This document shows positions 35,015 to 47,100 of a stretch of 64,000 bases of DNA, piece after piece. The DNA lies in contig OZ017796.1 of NCBI GenBank assembly GCA_963969395.1, positions 30,680,243 to 30,744,242 of the forward strand, read 5' to 3'. The notes under the pieces were generated by a model that was not told where the DNA came from, searched no databases, and saw only the letters and a list, made by a program, of their open reading frames with translations. The position numbers were made by a program, and so were the translations under genes. This DNA is from Pseudoscleropodium purum (taxonomy: Eukaryota > Streptophyta > Bryopsida > Hypnales > Brachytheciaceae). The stretch's first letter is position 1. Each line of letters opens with the position of its first letter.

Positions 35015-35817
35015 TCCTAGAGGACCAAGTGTCTATTCAATGTATACAAAAAAATCTTAGGTAGGTTTCTATGAAGTCATTTTTGGTTGGATGTTTATAA
35101 AATTTAGTTACAATGTGTAGACATATACTTTCTTGTTGAAAAACCAATTTTTTTCCATTCGGTTGCCTAAATCTAAAGTCATGCTACCCTAAACTTTGGG
35201 GCAATTTAGGTAATTTAGAAATCTTTTAGGAATCTTCTACAAAAATGTTCATCAACTTCTAAAATCTAGCACATATAGAACTAATAAAATATGGCATACA
35301 ATTGTTTAAGAAAAACAAATTTTAGTTTTCAAATCACATTTTAAAAGGAGTCAAACTTTGTTAATTATGTAGGACGGTTTGGCAAGAAAAGACCATTTTC
35401 TTCTAACTTCAAGTCCTATTATCTTGCAATTTGTGAAGTCAAAATTCTTGAATTTTTTGTTTAATTTTCCAATTGTTTGTCTCTCACTTTTCACCATTTA
35501 GATTTCAAATTAAAAAAATTCTCATTGCATAAGAAATCATCAAAAATTGACAAGTATAATACCAACTCACTTATTAATAACTTCTTTGCATTGCAAGGTA
35601 ATTCAGTGTATGCTAGACATCTCAATTGCTTCTAAATCTTGAGTGAATCTAACATTATATATTTATGATTGGTCAAAATCAATTATAAAATTTTGAACTT
35701 CTGAAAATTTTGAGAACTAAAATTCTGAAAAAATTATAGAATCCTTCCCAACTCTATTTTTGTACATGTGAAAATTTACGCACTTGGGAAATCCATGATC
35801 TAGATATGTATAAGTCT
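35015..35817. other. AT-rich intergenic, nothing recognised
   Basis: No gene or bounded repeat was supported between E copy 2 and A copy 1. Confidence 0.35.
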
Positions 35818-36714
35818 TTAATCCCTAAAGAATGAAGGCCTTTTTTTTGCCAAAAAACACTCAAAATTGCCATTTCACATTTTTTTTCCTCCCACATCTA
35901 GCAATAGAATCATACACCTCACTAGTATGAGAATGTGTGGAAAAAAATTCAGAATTTTTGACGGCACAAATTGCAAGATATCTGCATTTAAAGTGAATAA
36001 AACAAGTTTTTCAATACATTGCGGGACTAGATTTTTTTGATTTTGAACATTTTTAACTTAAAATTTTTGCACTAAAGAGTTTTGAGCTTCAAATCTTTGT
36101 AGTAGAGAATTGAGTTGAGACTCTAGGAAAAAATATATGTTTTTGAAAAAACTTAATTTTTATCCTTTAAAAAATTGTTAAGTAGAAGTAGGTACAAGAT
36201 AGAAGGAAAATATAAATTATTAATATCTCTTAAATGGAATTAAAATGCACTAATTTCAATGGTGAAATTGTTGTAGAAAGCAAACTAAACCTTGTGGAAC
36301 TTCTTTTTTTGAAAAACTATAAAAATTGCATTCAAAAATGAATACTACAAGTTAATTTTTCAAGAACATGTTTTGATTGCCCAAAAAACAAGATTGTCCA
36401 TAACTTTTTCACAACAAATCCAAATGGAATGAATCAAAGTTTTCTATGTAGACAAAAATATAGTCTATGAGAAAAAAAATTTAATTTAAATTTTGAAATT
36501 CTTTTTGTTGCCCCTCGTCCCCTATTTTAAGCTTATTTGGACATAACTTCTATTCTCGGGTACCGACTGAAAAATAAATTATATTTTCATATAGATAATC
36601 AATTTTTATATCTTCAAGAAAAGTTTCAAAAAATCAAGAAAAAATTTTAGCGTGAAAATACCTACCCAAAATCCCATTTGTCCCCCAACGTAACAATGGT
36701 CCTTTAGGGATTAA
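35818..36714 (-). mobile_element. TTAA-bounded MITE, family A copy 1 (897 bp)
   Basis: The left edge is TTAATCCCTAAAG and the right edge in reverse complement is TTAATCCCTAAAGGACC. It aligns in inverted orientation over its length with the copies at 41328 and 60894. Landmarks are GACAATCTTGTTTT (seen here inverted), the segment about pairing GGGACAAATGGGATTT, and AGTGTTTTTTGGCA. There is no ORF. TTAA duplication and CCCTAAAG-type ends indicate a piggyBac-like non-autonomous element. Confidence 0.85.
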
Positions 36715-36774
36715 GTGGTCAAATAGAGGTTGTCTCCCTTATTGATTTATTTGGTTTACGGTGTTTTTATATTT

Positions 36775-37030
36775 ATTTTTATGAAGTACCAAACTGGAGA
36801 TATTAAATGTTGTAGTGGTGCTTGAAATTTCATCCACGTATTGCACAGAAAATACCACATTAGTATGCATTACATATCCATAATTTTGTTTTCATCTTTT
36901 TTTTTTTAATGATTTCATCCAATAAATTTTTATAATTTTTATAATTTTGAAGTTTTCATCCAAATTTATTTTGTTTATGTTTTAAGGGCTTGGTGCAGCA
37001 CCAATTATTTTGGTGCAATTTAACTACGAA
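36775..37030 (+). repeat. Dispersed repeat family F, copy 2
   Basis: It parallels 25190-25460 (see that entry for shared landmarks). It is followed by a minus-strand ORF (37024-37230) that I do not recognise. Confidence 0.5.
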
Positions 37031-38000
37031 TTGATGGACACAAAAACATTGATTTGGTTGCAAGGTATGCACAAAATTGTTGGATACGACTTTTTGTGGC
37101 ACATTGGCACTTGGGTGAGGGACTTTTGCACCATGCCATCATATCTAGCTACATTGGTCTTATGAGCTGTTTTCTTCAAGAATGCCAAGACTTTTGACAA
37201 TATAACTTTGGGAACTTTTGAGTCCCACAAGTCAAATTTTATTTGCTAGAAAGATTTAGGAACTTCATATTTGAGTAAAGCCTCATGATAGGAAGAAGTA
37301 TGCAAATTTTCAAACGCAAAATGATGTTGTGCTTTGTTTGCTTGAATTAGGGTCTCAAAAAAAAAATGCATTACTTTTTTTTCAACCATTGGATCTTCAC
37401 AAAAATTAGATTCCCTAGAATTTTATGAGGAAAATAAATGAATCTAATACCTAAATTTAGATACCTAAATTTCTCAAAAAATTATTTATGCTTGCAAGGA
37501 GCTCCAGAGGTAAAAATAGCATGGTTGTCAAAGTTGGGCTAAGTTGGCTTGTTCGAGTCAAGAGTTGTTGAGTGCCTTAAGCTCCTTTGCACTTGGAGAG
37601 GAAAAGTGGTAGATTTCAGACTTAGCACACTGAAGCCATGGACCCTCCTATCCTCATTAGAAGATTTTCAGCTACATTAGAGGGCTGCAAGTTCCCTCAG
37701 GTTTTCAAAAAAAACTTATTGTCACATCATTAATTTATTTTTTTAGCTTTTTTTTTTCACTTAAAAAGTTTTCAAATCAAAATCAAACAGCGGTCATTCC
37801 CTGGCTACCATGGGAACAACAATGGCATGGGAACAACAATGGGAACGGCCCTGAAATGGCCCTCCCAGGACACACACACACACTCTCCAACCCTCTAATG
37901 GTTTGTGAGGGTTCCATTACAGGCACGTGCATTTCCTTCAGGACTGCTGCTTCTGAGTTCTGAATAGGCTGCAAAGTAAGCACAAGGAAATCAATCCATT
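37031..38000. other. Transition from repeat DNA to moderate-GC DNA
   Basis: No gene is supported. A short reiteration of AACAACAATGG occurs near 37816-37842. Confidence 0.35.
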
Positions 38001-39476
38001 TTTTTCATGGTGCGGAAACCGTGAGCGTTCCGAGAAATTCATCCAGCTTTATTAGAAGCGCAGAAAGGGTTCAGTTGGGAACTCATTCTTCAAATAGAGG
38101 CAGTGACTTTTCCTTGATGCAGGCAACCTCATGCTTTGAAACCTGCACTGCAAATATTCGCATTGCCTAACCACTAACTACAAAGAAGTTACTTATTACC
38201 ACGAAAAATCTACATGTATGCAAAACAACCACAGAATCTGAATATATCTCACATGAACAAGAGATTTTCCATAATCCATAATATTTAGTGACACAGAATT
38301 TTACACCAACAGCAATTCTACATCTGTTGTATTCAGTAAGAATTAGTGAAGTCACAGCGCATGGTGTCCGACTGCTTCAAACGAAGCGTGCAACATTTCA
38401 ACAGAATCGAATCATGAGTACAGAAAGTCCAACCGTTAGTGAAGTCACAGGCTCTGATTGTCCAGTACTCTGATGTCAATATGAAAATGAATGTCCGGCA
38501 GAAATCTTCAAGCAGGCGACAAACCTTAGCACGTATCATTGAGTACCTTCTGTCCCACATCAATCTACAGTTCAAATGTACAAAAGAATTTATCTTACAA
38601 AATTATGGACACTACATACCAAGCACGACACGAAATGTTGCAAGAACAAGGAGTAATCTGCATCACTAAGGACCATCAACCCAGACAGCATTCAGAAATG
38701 AGGAAACAAAGAATCTGATGGTGTGTATAAAAGGTACAATCCCATCATCGTGGATCGTTAAAAAATTTGCCAATGCAAATGGGACATTGGAGTTTGGTTG
38801 CTTCACAACCGTGTTCATGCACAACAAAAATGAAAAGCCGATTATATCATCGACTAAACTAAGCTCAGTTTCGTAAGGCCTAATCAGACATCTTAGTCCA
38901 GCCGTTCAACGTACAATCCGCTTCAAGCGAGCATTGGCATCGTGTAGACACTTGGTATATGAACTACAATTGAAACTGTCAGCCAAAAATTCTATACAAA
39001 AATTCTATTTTCAAGCAAAACTTCTGTAGAGTGAATCAAAACTCCACAGCAGACGTATTCGCAAAGCTCACTCTTCTCCCAAAACAGACCAGATGCATTC
39101 CAGTCTTTGCAAACTCAGCGCTCCTTGCGTCCACAAGCCGAAATGCAAAGAGCTCCAAAAGTCCTGGTCAAGGTGATCCCGATTCACCACACAAAACAAT
39201 CAAGGCATTGAAACTGCCCAGTCCTTCGCAAAACAATTAATCCAGCACTGTTTTTCTAAGCCAATCCTGAAACACTTGCAACATTCGTGTTGCAAGAACT
39301 ACACTAGTGCATTGAGGAATCATCCAGTCAGCCTTCAATACAAGCTCCTTCCGGTAGGAATACGGTAAGACAGAAATCCAGCATCTTCTTTCCAAGATGG
39401 CGTCGTAAAGTTCTCAAGAAACCTTTCTCGACATTGCCTGGAATATACAATCAGGGCACCCTCCACCGCTTGCTCT
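38001..39476. other. Moderate-GC region, possible 3' UTR of the next gene
   Basis: GC is higher than in neighbouring repeat DNA and the sequence looks unique. Only short ORFs are present. If the minus-strand ORF at 39477-39776 is real, this may be its 3' UTR, perhaps with introns or further exons. Confidence 0.4.
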
Positions 39477-39776
39477 TCACCACCACAACCGAGGGAAGTG
39501 CTTTTTGTGTTTTTTCGAGTGGTCGTGATGCTGCCTCCTCGTCCTGGTTCTCATCCGAAGCTCCCGCTTGGGACTCTCCGACAACGGAACCACATGCGCA
39601 TGGCTGAAGCCAGTCGAAAACGCACGTTGAAGCCAACCGAAGGAAGAAGAAGAGGAAGAAACCCGAGTAGAACCACCAGAACGCACCCCGCCTTCCGAAT
39701 CCGAACCTTCGGAGTCACGCACCCGAGAATAGAACGGCGCGTACTTCCTCACAATGCGACTGGTCCGCAACGCCAT
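39477..39776 (-). CDS. Small hypothetical protein, Ser/Arg/His-rich
   Basis: A 99-codon frame starts at an ATG (39774-39776): MALRTSRIVRKYAPFYSRVR, then an acidic SEGSDSEGG patch, a serine run, and a basic tail ending near KKHKKHFPRLWW. I do not recognise a family. The basic N-terminus with few acidic residues could be an organelle-targeting signal. In the second half another frame reads GESQAGASDENQDEEAASRP and so on to KSKRWRVP, which looks at least as protein-like, so an intron or a frame change in the middle is possible. It lies in a GC-rich island flanked by AT-rich repeats, as expected of a gene. The existence of a transcribed gene here is likely; the exact product is not. Confidence 0.4.
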   Translation of the reverse strand: MALRTSRIVRKYAPFYSRVRDSEGSDSEGGVRSGGSTRVSSSSSSFGWLQRAFSTGFSHAHVVPLSESPKRELRMRTRTRRQHHDHSKKHKKHFPRLWW

Positions 39777-40762
39777 CGCTTCTGACTTCCTCTAAAACCC
39801 CAACAAGACCCGCCCTATCCCGAAACCTAAAACTCGACACCCAAGTCTTGCCACAACGTTCGCCCTATTGTCCCAAAACGTCACCACCAGCTTCCACACG
39901 AAGTCCTTCCTCAACAACGATCGTCACCCTAAACCCAACTGAAACACAAACAGCAGAAACCGATCTCTCCAAAAATCCACAAAACAGAATCTCACTCAAA
40001 TCGACCGAAATACAAAACTGTGGGCCGATCTCTCGAAAATACGAACTACAGAGTGATTGCAACTACAAACAAGCGACCGTGAGCTGGTGCGCGAGTTTCT
40101 GAGTGTGTGATGGGATTGAGCCACGATTTGCTCAAGGTGAGGTGGGTTATAAATCGAGAAAGCTTGAGGTGAGCGGAGGACGAAAGTACAGGTGGGTCCC
40201 GACTCCCAACGGCTTATGAAAATGAGAAAAGAGCTTGAGGCTTGAAGAGCACGGCACTCTTTCTCGCCGAGGAGAGAACTGGGAGTGCGACGGAAGGAAT
40301 TGAAGGAAGGCAAGAGCTGCGAAAGCAGGCACGAAGGAGCTGGGGGCCAGCGCGCATGCAGACACACACAGGCACTTAAACTTACCGGCAGCAGGGACGG
40401 ACAGAGTTCGGCCGCCATTCCTGACTTTTCCTTTTTCGTGAAAAGGTTGGGGTGCCCGCTGCTCGAGTAGGGAGGGGCAGTTATTGGTGGGGGCGAACTC
40501 ACTGGTCTGAACTGGATGCGGTAATTTCAGGGGTTGAGTACTTCAGTTCCAACTTCCCAAATCGGTTCAGTCCGGATTTCTTTCATTTTATTCTGAGGAC
40601 TTCAGTTCTTTGGTTTGGATATTTTCAACGAATTTCAAGGTAAGTTATTGGAGCTGCTAACTAAATTCGAGGGATGGTTTTCACATCAGGGTTCACGTAT
40701 ATTTTTTTGTGGGTGAGGATCAATGTCATTTAAATGTCATCAATGTCAAATAATATAGGATT
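39777..40762. promoter_or_regulatory. Probable upstream region of the minus-strand gene
   Basis: GC-rich sequence extends to about 40510, as in a promoter or 5' UTR for the gene at 39477-39776. A 168-codon minus-strand ORF (39996-40502) and its overlapping neighbours have no recognisable domain and look like GC-driven open frames. Confidence 0.35.
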
Positions 40763-41020
40763 TTTCATTGGTTTGGAGAAAAGCATTTAGGCAATTCCAT
40801 CTAAGGTGGGGCCAAGGGGTTGTCTTAAGACTTTTCCACTTGAGATTCTCAAAATTAGAATTGGACTTTGAGAATCTTGGAATCACTGATATTTCATTGG
40901 TTTGGAGGGAAGCATTTAGCCAATTCTATCCAAGGTGGGGCCAAGGATTTGTCTTAGGACTTCTCTACATAAGACTCTCAAAATTAGAATTGGACTTTGA
41001 GAATCTCGGAATCATTGACT
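40763..41020. repeat. Tandem duplication, 129-bp unit, two copies
   Basis: TTTCATTGGTTTGGAGAAAA at 40763 recurs as TTTCATTGGTTTGGAGGGAA at 40892. The two units stay similar through GGTGGGGCCAAGG and AATTGGACTTTGAGAATCT. 129 is a multiple of three and one plus-strand frame is open through both units, but it shows no family features. Confidence 0.85.
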
Positions 41021-41327
41021 TATGAATGTCTAAGACAAAAATATAGGGAAATCATTGACAAAGAAAGCTAGTCCTTAGGAAAAAAAAGGCCCTTTGAGGT
41101 GGACATTTTTTTATGAGTTAGTGATTTTTTGGTGAAAAGTAACAACAAGAGATTTTAGATGAATGTGAGTTTTCTATAGATGGAGTTTCTATTATTTCGT
41201 ATTATACTACAAATTATTGAAATCCATTTGAAAAAATAATCGTGTCATTGAATCAATCTAGAAAACAACAAGACTTCTCTTGGTGGTGCTTTATAGTTGT
41301 TTTTAATGCCCTAATTAATAGAGTAAA

Positions 41328-42247
41328 TTAACCCCTAAAGGACCATTGTCCCTTTGAGGGACAAATGGGATTTCGGGCAAGTACCTATAGGCTGAAATTT
41401 TTTATTGATTTTTTGAAACTTTTTTTGAAGATAGAAAAAATGATTAGCTTCATGGGAATATAATTTTTTTTCATGGGAACAAAAGTTATGTCCAAATAAG
41501 CTCAAAATAGGGGATAGGGGGCAACCAAAAAAATTTCATTATTTTTTTATTTTTATTTTTATTTTTTACCTCATGGATTAAATTTTTGTTTACATAGAAA
41601 ACTTTGATTCATTCCATTTGGATTTTTTATGAGAAAGTTATGGACAATCTTGTTTTGGGGGTAATTAGAGTATCTTGTTCAAAAAATAACTTGTAGGATT
41701 CATTTCTAAATGCAATTTTTACAATTTTTCTCAAAAAAAGAGTTCCACATGGTTTATCTTGCTTGGTAGAACAATCTCACCATTGGGATTAGTGCATTTT
41801 AATTCTATTTTAGAGATATTAATAATTTAGATTTTCCTCCTATCTTGTACCTACTTCTATTTAACTATTTTTTAAAGAATAAAAATTTAATTCTTTTTAA
41901 TTCTTTTTTTTTCTTCCTAAACCCTAAACCCAATTCTATATTATAAAGATTTAAAGCTCAAAACTCTATAGTGCAAAAAGTTAAAGTTAAAAATGTTCAA
42001 AGTCAAAAAATCTTATCCCACAATGTGCTGAAAAACTTGTTTTTTCCACTTTAAACGCAAATATCTTGCAATTTGTGCAGTCAAAAATTCTGAAATTTTT
42101 TCCACACATTCTTAGACTAGTTAGGTGTATGATCCTACAGTTAGATGTGGGAAAAAACAATTTATAAAGTTTTTTACATTTTACTATAGTAATGATAGTT
42201 TTGAGTGTTTTTTGGCAGAAAAAAGGCCTTGGTCTTTCAGGAATTAA
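41328..42247 (+). mobile_element. TTAA-bounded MITE, family A copy 2 (920 bp)
   Basis: The left edge is TTAACCCCTAAAGGACC. The right edge in reverse complement is TTAATTCCTGAAAGACC. It aligns collinearly with the copy at 60894-61813, which is also 920 bp, and inversely with 35818-36714. The interior includes two telomere-like AAACCCT units near 41925, probably chance. Confidence 0.88.
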
Positions 42248-43994
42248 AGAAACTAAGAAAATTAAGTATTGAATTGAAAGTTGGAATGGTTCACAAGCCA
42301 AATAGTTAGCTATCAACAATATGCCTGAAGGAAGAGGTCATGAAGAGGAAGTTTTCAACAAAAGTGAATTTTGAAAATTGAGAAGATCAAGGAATGTCAC
42401 TTTAACATTTGAAATTTCAAGTCTATTATTGTACTCATTGTTGAGGTTCAACATTTTAAGTCAAAAAATCAAATGAAATTGGAAAATAGATGCTTAAAAA
42501 TATAAACATTCATTTTCTCCCAATCAAAAAAAATTACCGTAGTTGACCCATTTTTGACCACTTAAGCAATTCTACATATCTAGAGCATAGGTTTCTTAAG
42601 TGTGGGAACTTTTCCATGTACAGAAACAGGATTTAGAAGAATTCCATATTTTTTCAGAATTTTATTACTACAAATTTTTTAGTTGAAGATTATGTTCAAC
42701 CTATTCTTGTCATGTAGGCCTTCCTATTTCGAACCATAGGTTGGTTTTAAAATAAACAAAGACTACAGCCAATTGTAATGCGCCATGACTGTGTTGTAAA
42801 TTGTGCCACAATTAATCTCCTGTTTTTCTCCTGTTGATTGGAAAGAGTGTAGCTTGTATGATAGAAATAGGTCCCTAGTTGGAAATGGGTCGGCTACCAT
42901 ACATTTTGAAAAATAATTCTCGAACACTTCCAACAATGTATTTTTTGTCATTTATAAATTTACCAATCCGAACATTGGATATACTATAAACAACTATTCT
43001 TACACGAATTGAATTAAATTATGTGCTAATATTACACAGAGTATACAGTGTCAGAAGAGTTGGGCAGACTTGACTAGTTCAAGCCTGCACATGCAATAAC
43101 TTTTGAAATAAATAAATAAAAATAATGCCAAACTACTAGAAGGTATTTTGTCTCATCCAACTACCAGTAACGAATGCAGGCAAGGTCCTAGAAGCTTCGG
43201 CGTAGCGAGTGCGGAGGTGTCGCAGAAGCTTCCTCAGCACTTGAAGATACTCCGCATCATTCTCCATTTGTGGAACACGGGCAGTTTGTCGAGCAAATCT
43301 ACGGGCAGTCCACTGAAGACGACTGAAATTTTAATTATTCAAATACTTTTTTTGCTTCAGATCTGTGAAAAGGGAGCTCCGTCACTCGTTTCTGGTCCTC
43401 GAAAGTCTCCCCGAACTTCTCCCGACAAACTTATAAACTGCCAACTGGTTTCTTTATTTGGCGGCGGGAGAGTTCCCAGCAAGTGCGCTTTTCAAATTTA
43501 TGACCGTGTAACCAGGGTGTTTTTTTCAATTGTTTTTTTTGGAGAAGTGCTGACTGACTGAAGTGGCAACATACAAGAAAATGATGAGGCCAAAATATTT
43601 TAAGTATATTCATCTATGCAGGTGTGCCTTGCCAAAGTTCAAAATAAAAGTAAAAGTAATAATTTTACAATTCAGAAATAATTTAAAAGTCCGAAATGTC
43701 CCCATTGGACCTGCAAATGTCACATGACAAAGTTCACGCACCCGACCTTGCAAAGAGCTTTTCAATGGTACCAAGAATGTGATTGGAGGACGCACGGTTC
43801 ATGAGATCTCAATGTAACAAACAATACAAAACAAATTAACTAACTAAAGGTGTGGACTTTGGATAGAAATATTGTATCTTTTCATCTTCATATTTGAATG
43901 AGTTTCATTTAAAATTGGCAATTTCATCAAAATTAGTATTTTCAAAAATTGGGACAACTAGGCATCATCATCCAATTTTTCTTCAAAATTTTCC
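42248..43994. other. AT-rich intergenic with one GC-rich patch
   Basis: A patch of higher GC at about 43140-43560 carries a plus-strand frame with stretches such as SQKLPQHLKILRIILHLW, but it starts at a TTG and no family can be named. The rest shows nothing. Confidence 0.35.
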
Positions 43995-44811
43995 TTAACG
44001 TCTAAGTACCCTACCAACCATATATAGTTGATCTAAAATTTCATGCTCATTAATTTTTTATATGGGCACTTAAATTCATTTCACCATTTAAAAAAAAATT
44101 GGCTAGTTTTAGGATTAATGATTGAAAACTTTCATTTTTCACTGAAAAAGGTACATAATTGATTGTTGAGAGGTCTCCAAAGCCATATATGTCCAATTAG
44201 TGGAACAGTAAAGCTTGCTAAGTTTACTTCATTTCCCAACTTTGAGCAATTTCAATTGATATGAGATCTAAAAACTTTGTACTTATCCATTTGCTTTGAA
44301 AATGGTCCCAATGGAAAGAATAAAGTGTTTTCATGATTTTCATCATTGAAATTTTTTTTTTACAGTGTTGATTTGGAGCTATTTGTGATTTATACTTGTA
44401 AGAAAAAAATTGCATCTTGATCAACAATTGCAAGGTGGATTGTGTAATGAGTTTAATAGTGTTTGTCTGAAATTAAGTTTTTTGAAAGTACATTTTAGTG
44501 TGCTAACACAATTTGTAATTGTTCATGTCACCTCCAATCCCAAGAAACTTTTATTTGCAAATTTCTGAAACAATGTGGAGAGAGGCAAGATATTGAAAAT
44601 AGGAAATGCACATTTCTCTTCTTATAATCTTACAACTCTTATATAATTTTGCACTCTAAATTGGTGTGTATACTAATAAGCAAGTTCTTTAAACATCTAT
44701 AGAGTAGATTATGAAAAAGAAACAATTTACTTCATTGGGAATATCTAAAAGTTCGTGCTCTTTTTTCATAGTCAAAACACATTTGAAAAGGCTTGGACAT
44801 TTAGGACTTAA
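43995..44811. mobile_element. TTAA-bounded element, family H candidate
   Basis: The left edge is TTAACGTCTAAGTACC. The right edge in reverse complement is TTAAGTCCTAAATGTCC. The right end also resembles that of 3123-3781, with GGCTTGGACATTTAGG in place of GCCTTGGGCATTTAGG. No ORF is present. Pairing of these two ends is inferred from similarity alone. Confidence 0.4.
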
Positions 44812-46769
44812 GACTTGGTGCCGTCCCCATTGTAGGCATTTTAGGCATGTGAGCAAACTTTAGAGTCTCGAGACATGTGAGCAAAAAGGGGCGGGTGGGA
44901 AAACAGACAGAGAAAAAACTCCACTCCAAGCAACCGGCTGAGGGGGGGGGGTGTGCACCTATGACCGTGGCATTCCTTGGTCATTAAGGTAAAACCAGTG
45001 AACCTATGACTGATTGACAGGCAGGATGATCGGTTTGGTTTGCCTGTTGGCATTGTTGGAAATTTTATAATATTTTTTCCATGTAAAGAGAAATGTGAGG
45101 AAAGGGAAGAGCAATTGAAATTTTATTTTATTTTGACAATGTAGGGATTGGTTTGGAAGTTTCAAAATGTGTTGTCCAATTGGCTTAGAAGAGTTTATAA
45201 ACTACCTCCAAAATCAACAAAAAAGTGTATCCATAATTGTCATCTTCCTTACCTAAAGTAGTCACAAAATATTTCCTAACATAGCTACACTAATATGAAG
45301 GCCTACAAGAGTCACCTTATGTAATGAATTTACACTATAAAAGTGGAAGTTCCTATTGTAGTCACTAATCATTCTATCATCATCATTTAAGACATAGCTT
45401 GTGGCCACTAACTCAATGAAATGTAGCCCAAATTTTATTTATTGAAAAAAATTTATCATAAATTGTTGCAAAACTTTAATAAGTCATTCTCTAGGTTTCT
45501 ATACTGAATCATTTACTTGTTATAGGTTGGTGTACCATAGTCACTAATTACAACCAAGCATAAGTGTTTTTCAAGAGAAATTGTCAAAAATTGCCATTTT
45601 TAGTGCAATGCCCAAAATACAAGAACTGTTTTTTTGAACTTCAACCATACAAAAGTGTAGTAAACCACTAGAAAAATGTGCTAGAAAAAATTTCAGCCCA
45701 TTCACCCATGTGGATTGTAAGATTATAACATTTAAAGTGAGAATTTTTTCACATTTCTACAAAATGGGTCAATAGACTTCTAACCCATGGAATAAGATTT
45801 TTGCTCTTGATGAATTTCTATCTTTCTACCATTGGCTTCTAAATCTTGTTAGGTACACTCATGCAAAATTTCAAAAGCAAATATAGAATCTAACTTATCC
45901 TAAATCACCCTACAAAGCAAGGAGTTTAAAGTAAATTGGCAATACAATAGTCATTTTTTGATGATTTTTTTAGAGACTTGAGGACATACTTTATTTGAAT
46001 CCAAATGATGAAAAGTTAGAGACAAAAATTTGGAATATGTAGGAAAAATTTCAAGAACTTGAACTTCACACATTACAAGAAAATAGAGCTTGAATTTAGA
46101 AGAAATTGAATGTTTTTTCTTGATACATCCCTAACAGAGCCAACAAAGTTTGACGCTTCTTAGAATGTGATTTGTAATTTTTTTTTTTAAAATTATGCCA
46201 TATTTGATTAATTACAAACATGCCAAATTTCAAAGTCCATAAAGATTGTAGTAGAAGATGCCCTAATTTCCAAAATTATTTTGGATAGCATAACTTTTGA
46301 TCTAGGCATCTGATTGGGTTTCCTTTAAATTTCTATGAAGGAGGTTGAAATGTTCCCATCTTGTGACCAAATTAAAACTAATTTCATATGACCATATTTG
46401 GATTTTTAAGTGTCTATTCAATAAACACTTTGTTTTTAAGGAGTTAAAAGATACTTTATTAAATTGGGTCTAACTCACAATTGAATTTCAACATAGTTTA
46501 GCATGCATTATTTGGACAGTGTATGAATAAGTTATAAATTTTCAAATATCATCTCTAGGTGTACCAAAAAACAATACTAGGCTCTTGGATTTGCTTTACA
46601 CTACTTAAGAAGTCTTGATTCAAAGCTAAATCCTAACTTCCTTGGGTTGTAGAAAGTGAATAAAAATACCAAATATGACATTTGGGATTTTATAACATAA
46701 AGGCCAAAGTTCTAACATTGAAACATGGTTTATACCAAAACCATACGACTGACAAATTAAGATGTGTCC
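44812..46769. other. AT-rich repeat-like DNA
   Basis: No gene is supported. Around 45590-45740 the text resembles the interior of families A and C (ATTGCCATTTTT and the pattern after it). A right-hand TTAA-type end lies at 46444-46447. A G-run of about ten bases occurs near 44942. Confidence 0.35.
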
Positions 46770-47100
46770 CTCTTGAAATCTCCTCATTTGCCATTGAGAA
46801 GCCTTCCTTTGGAGGTCATGACCTTTGGATTGGTGTAAGACACCAAGAGGATAAGGAAATGGAAAAAAATATTTTTTAATTATTTTATTAATATTAAAAA
46901 ATAACACTTTTTAGCAAAAGTCCTAGTCCTTTCAATAAGACTATATTTCATGGGGAAAACTTTTGCTATCACATAGAAAAAAAGGGTGTTCCATTTCATT
47001 GGTCCTTGTTAGAGATCCATACCCTCTCATTTAATGGTGTAAATCCATTTTCCAAGAACTTTTTGATTTCAACCAATCAAAATTAAACCTTCAAAATTTT
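46770..47100 (+). repeat. Dispersed repeat family G, uninterrupted copy
   Basis: It matches the two halves that flank the LTR at 56200-57583. The left half shares GCCATTGAGAAGCCTTCC compared with GCCATTGAAAAGTCCTTT. The right half shares CCATTTTCCAAGAACTT compared with CCATTTTCCAAAGACTT and then an AACCTTCAAAA segment with GCCCCCTC-like sequence. Confidence 0.65.

Noticed and set aside
39996..40502. A 168-codon minus-strand ORF
   Set aside because: It is serine/proline-rich text typical of open frames in GC-rich promoter DNA, with overlapping frames on the same and opposite strands.
41920..41935. Telomere-like AAACCCTAAACCC
   Set aside because: Only two units, inside a family A element, and not an array.
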